Of a DNA stretch of 64,000 nt, positions 54,468 to 62,100 are shown piece by piece. Made by a program: the position numbers and the translations under genes. Position 1 is the stretch's first letter. Each line of letters opens with the position of its first letter. Under the pieces are notes generated by a model. That model saw nothing but the letters and a program-made list of their open reading frames with translations. It searched no databases and was not told the DNA's origin. The stretch is from Ascoidea rubescens DSM 1968 (taxonomy: Eukaryota > Ascomycota > Saccharomycetes > Ascoideales > Ascoideaceae), in NCBI RefSeq assembly GCF_001661345.1, contig NW_017962920.1, positions 556,368 through 620,367 of the forward strand. Direction: 5' to 3'.

Positions 54468-56069
54468 TTATTTTATATATTCGCTAACACTTCGAGCTGC
54501 CACTTTTCCAAACACAACACATTCTAAAAGTGATGATCCACCCAATCTATTGGCTCCATGAACTCCACCACTAACTTCTCCAATGGCATATAATCCCTTC
54601 AACACAACTTCATGATTGTTTGAATCTTCTGTCAAGACCCTTGCATTTGAATCGATTTTGATACCCCCCATTGTAAAATGAACAACTGGCGTTAAATATC
54701 CATAATAAATACTAGAATCCAATTCTTGAGATAAATCAAATGGTTCATCACTGAAAACTGTTCTACCAAATTCATCCTCTTCAATCCCATTTATATATTT
54801 ATTAACTTGAATTAAATTCTTCAAAATCTTATTATTTTCTTTTGAAAATCCTAATTGTTTATTTAATTCTCTTATAGACGATTTAAATAGCAAACCTCTT
54901 TTGATGTAAAAATCAAAATTCATTTTCATTTTATTATACGATGATTCATTTAAAATTATTAAAACTTTTTTATCAGTTTCTTGGTTGATTCCTATTTGTT
55001 CAAAGTTTTTGAAAATTGATTCTGTGACTTTATCTCTTGTTAATAGCTCATTGCCAAATCTATCGCCTTGAGTATTAAATAGCAATCCGCCTACACCCCT
55101 CAAGGCCTCAGCGGCAAGAATTTTCCATTTATTTAAAGGATCTTGGATGTCAATAAAACCTGTGGGATGAATTTGAACCTGATCCATATGGATTAATTTT
55201 GCACCAACTTTCAAAGCTAATTTTTGTCCATCGCCTGTTGTTTGAGCACTGTTGGTTGAGGGCAAAGATAATAGATCCTTTCTATATTGTTTCAATAAGG
55301 AATCTTCTGAGTCGAAATCTGCCGAAAATCCACCAGTAGCCAAAATCACTGGTCCGTAAATCGAGTTGATTTTATTAGAATTTAAATCTAGGTATTTCAA
55401 GCCAATGATTTTATTTGTATTTGTGTTTGTGTTTAAATTCGAATTGGACTCCTTAATTAGCTCAATCACTTTTGAATTTTTTAATATGTTTAAATTATGG
55501 TTTGAGTTTATTGAATCAAAATTTTCAAGATATTTCTTTAAAGCAGAGATTATTGCAAATCCAGGAGGTAGATTTGAGCCTCTATGAGTTCTTGGATGTG
55601 AATGGCCACCCAATTGAGCAACATAATTTAATTCAATCTTCAAATCTTTAGATAGCCAGTCAACTGCATTTTTAGAATTTGATGCCAATATATTGATCAA
55701 GTCTTTATTTGCTAATGATTTGGCAGATTTGATTGAATCGTTGATAAAAGAATCGATTGAATCATCGTTGATATTGTGTAAGGTGGTTTGTTGATAGGTT
55801 TTAACGCCATTGATACCTGATGAAGCCTTTATTGAATTACCACCAAACTGATTTGTTTTCTCTAGTAATGTAACAGAAACCTTTTTTTGTAGCAATTCAT
55901 AAGTGGCAGTTAAACCAGCTAAACCAGTCCCAACAACAATTACATGATTTGATCGAGCCATTATTTCTAATTCCTTATTTGAACCTTGATTGTAAAACAA
56001 ATGATAGACTAATGCTACGAGTATGAATAGAAATAAGAAATATTTTATAGGAGAAAAAAAGCTTCTCAT
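54468..56069 (-). CDS. OSM1: Soluble fumarate reductase
   Basis: A 533-residue FAD enzyme that reduces fumarate to succinate and supports redox balance and oxidative protein folding under low oxygen. A hydrophobic N-terminal segment (about 10-28, KYFLFLFILVALVYHLFY) is the dual ER/mitochondrial targeting region seen in yeast Osm1. FAD binding is by HVIVVGTGLAGLTATY (about 42-57) and ends in GEVSGGVHGANRLGGSSLLECVVFG. LGGHSHPRTHR, VQIHPTGFID, RDKVTESI and VHFTMGG are the fumarate reductase active-site blocks, including the catalytic Arg and His. A second Met at residue 37 (55961) could give a cytosolic form. It matches S. cerevisiae Osm1 (501) throughout. It converges on RAD27. Confidence 0.97.
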   Translation of the reverse strand: MRSFFSPIKYFLFLFILVALVYHLFYNQGSNKELEIMARSNHVIVVGTGLAGLTATYELLQKKVSVTLLEKTNQFGGNSIKASSGINGVKTYQQTTLHNINDDSIDSFINDSIKSAKSLANKDLINILASNSKNAVDWLSKDLKIELNYVAQLGGHSHPRTHRGSNLPPGFAIISALKKYLENFDSINSNHNLNILKNSKVIELIKESNSNLNTNTNTNKIIGLKYLDLNSNKINSIYGPVILATGGFSADFDSEDSLLKQYRKDLLSLPSTNSAQTTGDGQKLALKVGAKLIHMDQVQIHPTGFIDIQDPLNKWKILAAEALRGVGGLLFNTQGDRFGNELLTRDKVTESIFKNFEQIGINQETDKKVLIILNESSYNKMKMNFDFYIKRGLLFKSSIRELNKQLGFSKENNKILKNLIQVNKYINGIEEDEFGRTVFSDEPFDLSQELDSSIYYGYLTPVVHFTMGGIKIDSNARVLTEDSNNHEVVLKGLYAIGEVSGGVHGANRLGGSSLLECVVFGKVAARSVSEYIK

Positions 56070-57242
56070 AACCTATTGAAATACAGTAAATATAATAACT
56101 TATTTGCGGAAAAACAAAATACACCCAAGATATTAAGTGGTATATATATATAAAGCGATAAGTTTGTGATAATAAGAATTCAAGTCGGATTCAAATATTT
56201 TAGCCAACATTGCCATTAGAGTATTGAACCATTCTGGATAAAATATGGGTTTGTAGGAGAATAATTTTCCTTAGTCTTGAACCACATAACCCCATAAATT
56301 GTAGGTGCACTTTATCCTACAAAGAAACACAGGGTAATCACACGATTTGTGCTGATGTTAAAAGAGAATAATTGATTTCTTTAAACACTGTCAAAACTGG
56401 GTCTTAAAGATCTTGACTTAAGCGCAAATTGAATGTCCACAGCTACGGGCCTTTGTTGTAGCGCGTTTAGCCACATCTAAGTACGTTCAGTTGAATAGAA
56501 CCCGTGTTGGTGACTATAAACACAATGATGGTACTTACATGGTGTTAAGTGTGTATGCATTATGGATCCATTGTAATAGTTCTCTTTCTTATTATATTGT
56601 TGATGAGAAGGCTAATAAGGTGAAGAACGAGAATAAATGAACTGCTTAATACTCAGCAAATATACTCTTGTTTGTTTTATCATTATTTAGAACCTGGCTT
56701 GGAAAAGTTATTCTTTTTACGATAAAGAACAGCACCAGATCTTTTTCTGGAGGCTCGATTACTACAGAAATCAACTTCTACCATTACCAATTTTCGTTGC
56801 ATATTTGAAATGAATTATGCATGCTCGTTTATTGTTCATCTATTTCGGATGAGAACAATTGAAGAGGGATAATGAAAATGAAAATAAAAATAAGTTACAG
56901 TTTTTATTAAAAGTGAGTAGACTACTGTGATATTATAATTTTGTAAGAAAACCGATATAAAAGTAACATTGTAATAGAGTATAACTATGTTCATAACCCT
57001 AAAATTAGAGAATAAAGAATTATTTAAACGATAAATTAATGAGCTGGCAGAATAATATGTTTACGAATTAATAGATTGATCAATTGGTAATGAAATATTA
57101 GTTATAATAGGGAAATCTGAGAATAAATAAATCTTACCTTGGTTCGAATTTAAAAGTAATTTTTATTTTCATTATTATTATTATGTTTTATTATTATATT
57201 ATTTTTATTTTTATTTTTTTTTTTTGATATAATAAAATTAAA
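56070..57242. other. Intergenic: OSM1 promoter and VMA16 3' flank
   Basis: A 1.17-kb gap with a moderately GC-richer core (56,270-56,580). It has two small hairpins, GTAGG-(10 nt)-CCTAC near 56,301-56,320 and GCTAC-(10 nt)-GTAGC near 56,441-56,460. This could suggest a structured RNA, but I could not fit H/ACA or C/D boxes with confidence. The right part is AT-rich with TTATTATTATG runs. Confidence 0.4.
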
Positions 57243-57833
57243 CTAGGAAAACTCTTGAGCTTTACCACCCATTAATAAACCAACAATTAAACCAAACAAT
57301 CCAAGAACACTGCCGAAAATTTCAATAACTAAAATTTTGACGAATAATGCACTGTCGGAAGCATCTGCAATTGCAGCATTTGAACCAGTGATTCCAACAC
57401 AGATACCGCATAAAAGATTACTTAACCCAACTGTGATTCCTCCCCAAAATAAGGCAAATCCAGTATACAAATTTTCCTTTGTGTAAATTTCCGATTCACT
57501 AACGCTTGTTAATTTAGAAGTGTAAACAATTGCCATGATTAAACCGTATATGGCAACAACCTCACAAAAGATAATGGATATTAAATTTTTTGTTGTAATT
57601 CTGGGGCATTTTACACCAGCACCAATTATGGTTGATCCTGTTATAAATATACCCCAAGCTGCACCGATCACAGAGAACCCTATACATGCTGTTATACCCA
57701 AGTTGGCCCACATATATGGTGAAACTGATTCTAAAAACTTTCCAAAATTAAACTGTTCACCAGAACCAGTAAATAACATATATCCACCAATAGTGAGTAG
57801 ACCCAAGAGTGAGGCATATCCAGTCAATCCCAT
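57243..57833 (-). CDS. VMA16: V-ATPase proteolipid c'' subunit
   Basis: A 196-residue proteolipid of the V0 rotor of the vacuolar H+-ATPase. Five hydrophobic helices are visible. Family motifs are [48 protein letters not shown] (the essential proton-carrying Glu is E91) and [19 protein letters not shown] near the C-terminus. It matches S. cerevisiae Vma16 (213) from the first helix on but has a shorter N-terminus ([11 protein letters not shown]), lacking the charged head. The start is in frame and preceded by an in-frame stop, so truncation is the natural reading unless a short 5' exon was missed. Acts at vacuole, Golgi and endosome membranes, upstream of the acidification needed by Fig4-linked lipid control. 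Confidence 0.96.
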   Translation of the reverse strand: MGLTGYASLLGLLTIGGYMLFTGSGEQFNFGKFLESVSPYMWANLGITACIGFSVIGAAWGIFITGSTIIGAGVKCPRITTKNLISIIFCEVVAIYGLIMAIVYTSKLTSVSESEIYTKENLYTGFALFWGGITVGLSNLLCGICVGITGSNAAIADASDSALFVKILVIEIFGSVLGLFGLIVGLLMGGKAQEFS

Positions 57834-58390
57834 TTTAAAGTATTATAAACAGATATTTACTTAGTGTGCTGGTCGTTTGAAGAGTTGTTTAGTATAATAT
57901 AATCAGAGATTTGTGAGCAATACGAGGTTAATGTGTGGTCTTCTCTATCAAACATGAATTCAATCATCAGTTAGCAGCCAAATACTCAGAATACCAAAAG
58001 TCAAATTGTTGAAAAACAGCCCTCGGAAGACACTTTTGGGTCAGGTGTATCCAGTTGAAAGAAGATATTCAGACCGGTTGAGTGTAAAGCATTATCACGC
58101 GCACAGCTGCAGGATTTGAGTCGACGGAAACAGTTTTGCCGTGGCCTATTCCGTTGCAGCCAACGGAAAACGAACAACAGAAACCGCTGAAAGGTTTCCC
58201 TTTGTGGTTCCGACCAGCTCCTTCGGAATTTTCGCATCGGTGAGAGAGAAAAGCGTTTGCATATCCATCTCCTATTTAAGCTTGGGAGGTTGAGTCTTAT
58301 TTTTCTTCCTGCACTTCTTTTCTCTTCAGCTGGATCTATTTCGTGCTCATCATAAACAAAAGCTCTTATTGAAATAAAGCTATCTTCACC
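57834..58390. promoter_or_regulatory. Divergent promoter of VMA16 and PMP3
   Basis: This 557-bp gap separates the divergent VMA16 and PMP3 start codons. A GC-richer block lies at 58,010-58,240 and includes TCACGCGCAC. A CTATTTAAGC TATA-like element at about 58,271, followed by a pyrimidine-rich leader, precedes PMP3 by 120 bp. No gene seen. Confidence 0.5.
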
Positions 58391-58641
58391 ATGGATTCAT
58401 CCAAAGTTATTTCTATTGTCTTGGGTATGTACAGCACAGCTGGTAATGCGAATCTGCCGGGTCTCTCTTGCTCAAACCAATCCATTATACTAACCAGTTT
58501 TCTATAGCAATATTGTTGCCCCCATTATCTGTTTATTTGCAAAGAGATTGCGGCAGGGACTTGTTGATCAATGTTCTTCTTTGTTGTTTTGTTTGGTTCC
58601 CAGGTATTCTTCACGCTCTATATATCACCTTTACAAATTAA
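58391..58641 (+). CDS. PMP3: Plasma membrane proteolipid 3 (split gene)
   Basis: Two exons, 58391-58424 and 58508-58641, joined give 55 residues, the exact length of S. cerevisiae Pmp3. Exon 1 reads MDSSKVISIVL and a G. The 83-nt intron has GTATGT, TACTAAC at 58488-58494 and CTATAG. Exon 2 continues with AILLPPLSVYLQRDCGRDLL and ends WFPGILHALYITFTN. This is the Pmp3/UPF0057 stress-induced membrane peptide family: two hydrophobic helices, a central Asp/Arg turn and a WFPGxxHALY signature. It controls membrane potential and cation sensitivity at the plasma membrane. The ORF is too short and split to be seen by simple frame search, but the intron signals are complete. It is followed by FIG4 on the same strand after 549 bp. 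Confidence 0.96.
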
Positions 58642-59190
58642 ATAAAACTTAGTTGATGAGTTGCACCATGACTGGTAGACACTCTGTTTAGAACATTGAC
58701 ACTATATTCTTTTTTTTTTGTTGTTCAATCTTGCCCTTCGCTGTTTTTTGATTTAAATACACTCAATTTCTTGTTTCTGGTGGTACTCCCTTTTTTTGCT
58801 GTTTTCTGGCCTCTGTTGTTTTTGTTTTAGATTATTTCTCTAATCACCCTCTGTTTTTTCGTTCTTTCTATCTCTTGTAGCACTTATAAAGCAATTTGAT
58901 CATCTTCTGTAAACGCAGGTCTGGCGTCATGTTGCATATTATTACGATATAAAGCATTTGACCCGTCCTAGTGGAACCGGCCGTCAACCTTTTGTCCTCA
59001 AACCAACATCAAACACAACATCAAATACAACATCAAACGAAACGACAATATAACTGGAATCACCACTGATAAACTATTACCAATTGCTAGCTCTCATCGT
59101 ACTTCTTGATTCGAACTCAACTTCATTAATGCTGCTTGCGAAGTAGACAGTTTCTTATAGTTTATTTTATTCTATTAGTTGCTTCTCTTG
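58642..59190. promoter_or_regulatory. PMP3 3' flank and FIG4 promoter
   Basis: A 549-bp same-strand gap. T-rich runs after PMP3 and ACATCAAACACAACATCAAATAC repeats near 59,008-59,040 stand out. A GGAACCGGCCGTC patch is near 58,970. No gene seen. Confidence 0.45.
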
Positions 59191-62100
59191 ATGTCGATAA
59201 ATTCAGATTTAAGGTCTTCAAATTACAATTTGAGCTTTCAACATAACCAAAATCAGTTCTCAAACCAGTATGGCTTTTTCAATAACACCTTGACTTCAAT
59301 TAGCGACTTGAATCAGTACCAAAATGAATACCAGACTATATACTCCAACCAGAACCCAAACTCAAATCAGAACCAAAACCAGAATCAAAACATGAATCAA
59401 AACATGAATCAAAACCAATTTAATTTCAAACAGCAAAATGTGGCGTTTCCAATAAATTTCAAGTCAAGAAAAATATTACTACAAAAATTCACAATTTACG
59501 AAACAAATGACAAGTTTTTCATTATTGGAAGTAATAATAGAGAAACAATGTTTAGAATCTTAGAAATCGATTTAACTGGCCCAATTGATGAACTCAATAT
59601 AATGGAGAGTAACTATTTTTTTACTCGAAAACAAATGATTCAAATTTTATCCTCATTGGAAGAAAATGATAATAACTCAAATTATTTTATGAATTTTAAT
59701 GATGACACTTTTAATATTTATAACAATAATAATAACAATAACACCAATAAGGATGCTAATAAGGATAACAATCAAAACAATAGTAATAAAAACGATAGCA
59801 ATAATAATAATAACAATAAAGAGAATAATAAAGAGAATAATAATAAAGAGAATAAAGACAATGATGGTTTATTTACGGACTCGAATAATAAAAACGATTT
59901 CAATAATATAAATCCAATTAAAAGTAATCATTCAAATGCTGATTCTAATATGAATGTACACAATTATCCGGATTTCACTTCCGATTTTATTGATGATAAC
60001 CATTCAACAAATTCAAATTCAACTCAAAATAGAAGAAACTCAGCTTCTAATTCCAAATCAGCGGATAATTTAGGTCCTAATGCTCCCAAAAAAAAGGGGT
60101 TTTTAATTAAAAAATTATCTGGTTATGGTTTACTTGGGTTTATCAAGTTTACCAAAAATTACTATCTCCACGTAATCACTGAAAGATCAAAAATTGGTGT
60201 TTTAGGAGGTCATTTTATTTATAAAATCGACAATACTGAATTAATTCCCTTGGTTTCCTCGGAAAAAAATTTGTTTTTAAAATCAAAATTTGATAACAAT
60301 GAGGATAAAAAAACATTTGAAGACGAAATAAAATTTTTACAAATTTTCAAAAATTTCAATTTAAATTCAAATTTTTATTTCAGTTATACGTATGACTTGA
60401 CTAATACTTTACAGCACAATTTTATAAACGAAAAATTAAAGGCCTTCAACTATAATTTTAATTATAATTTTAATGATACCTTTAACTATCAATACAATTA
60501 TGAATTTGATGATTTTAATTACTACAACTATGATTTTGAATACAACAATGACAAAAATATAAATAATAATATCAACAATAATATAAACGATCAAGAACTA
60601 GAAAATTTCATTGATCGACTTAAATTTAAGCATATCGTTTCGGCATCAAATATCAATAAAAATTTGATTTTATCTAGTTCTACTTCGAATCTTAATAGCA
60701 ATCAAAATCACGTTTCTAATGATATAAATCAAACAGGAAATACCGAAAACGACAATAAAAATAATCTCAACAATACTAAAAATAATCCCAACAATACAAA
60801 TAAATCTCAAACCAACAATACCAATGATAATGATAATGAAGATGATTTTATGGGTCAATATAACGAAATGTTTGTATGGAATGCTTCGCTTCTAAAACCA
60901 ATTATAAAAATATATAATCGCACTTTTGATTGGTTTCAACCTATTATTTATGGGTTTTTCAATCAGTCAAATATCTCAATTTTAAATAAAAGACACTATG
61001 TCACAATAATTGCTCGAAGATCTCATCACTTTGCGGGTGCAAGATTTCTCAAAAGAGGTGTGAATGATAAAGGCCATGTTGCCAATGAAATTGAAACAGA
61101 ACAAATTGTTTCAAATATGTTAACCACCTCATTCAATGATAACTCCAAGGGATTTTATATGAACCCAAACTATACATCATTTGTCCAACATCGAGGCAGT
61201 ATTCCATTGTACTGGTCACAGGACATTATCTCCACTAAGACAAATCTAAATAAAATTGCAAAACCCCCAATTACAATGAAATTTGTTGATCCATATTATA
61301 CATCTTCAGCTTTGCATTTTGACGATCTATTTAAAAGATATGGTCCCAAAGTACTAATATTAAATCTTATAAAGCAAAAAGAGAAAATGCCTAGAGAATC
61401 AAAATTGGGCGATGAGTTTGAGTCTTGCATTGATTTCTTAAACAAAGATTTATCAGATGAATATAAAATTGATTATGTTGCTTGGGATATGTCAAAGGCA
61501 TCAAAAGTTGATGATCATGGGCAGAATGTGCTAGAGTTTTTAGAAAAATATTCAGATAAAGTTTTGAAGCAAACTGGATTTTTTCAAAATGGCTACAAGC
61601 TAGATAAAAAAGAACATGATAACATCCAAGTTGGAATTTGTAGAACAAATTGTGTTGATTGTTTGGATAGGACAAACGCTGCTCAATTTGTAATTGCTAA
61701 AAAGGCTTTGGGTTATCAATTGAAATCCTTAGGTATTATTGAAAATGTGTACTTGGAATATGATTCTGATGCTGTGAATTTGTTAACGAGCATTTATCAT
61801 GATCATGGAAATGTCATTGCTCTACAATACGGTGGGTCAAATTTGGTGAATACAATGGAAACTTATAGAAAAATCAATCAATGGTCTTCAAAGAAAAACG
61901 ATTTAATTGAAGGTGTTAAAAGATTTTATTCTAATTCATTTATTGATTCTACAAGACAGGACACAATTAATTTGTTTTTAGGAAATTATACATTTGAAAA
62001 ACTAGGTAGGAAAATTTATCTTTGGGATTTAACCAATGACTACTTTTTGCACAACAACTACTATCTTGATTTTCTTAATATAAGGGATAAGAAAATAAAT

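Noticed and set aside
56535-56560. GTAAGT-like donor on the minus strand near 56,545
   Set aside because: The ATG is followed at once by a stop codon and no acceptor or downstream exon fits.
58642-58740. Box C/D snoRNA downstream of PMP3 (TTGATGA near 58,652)
   Set aside because: No CUGA D box at a fitting distance and no terminal stem.
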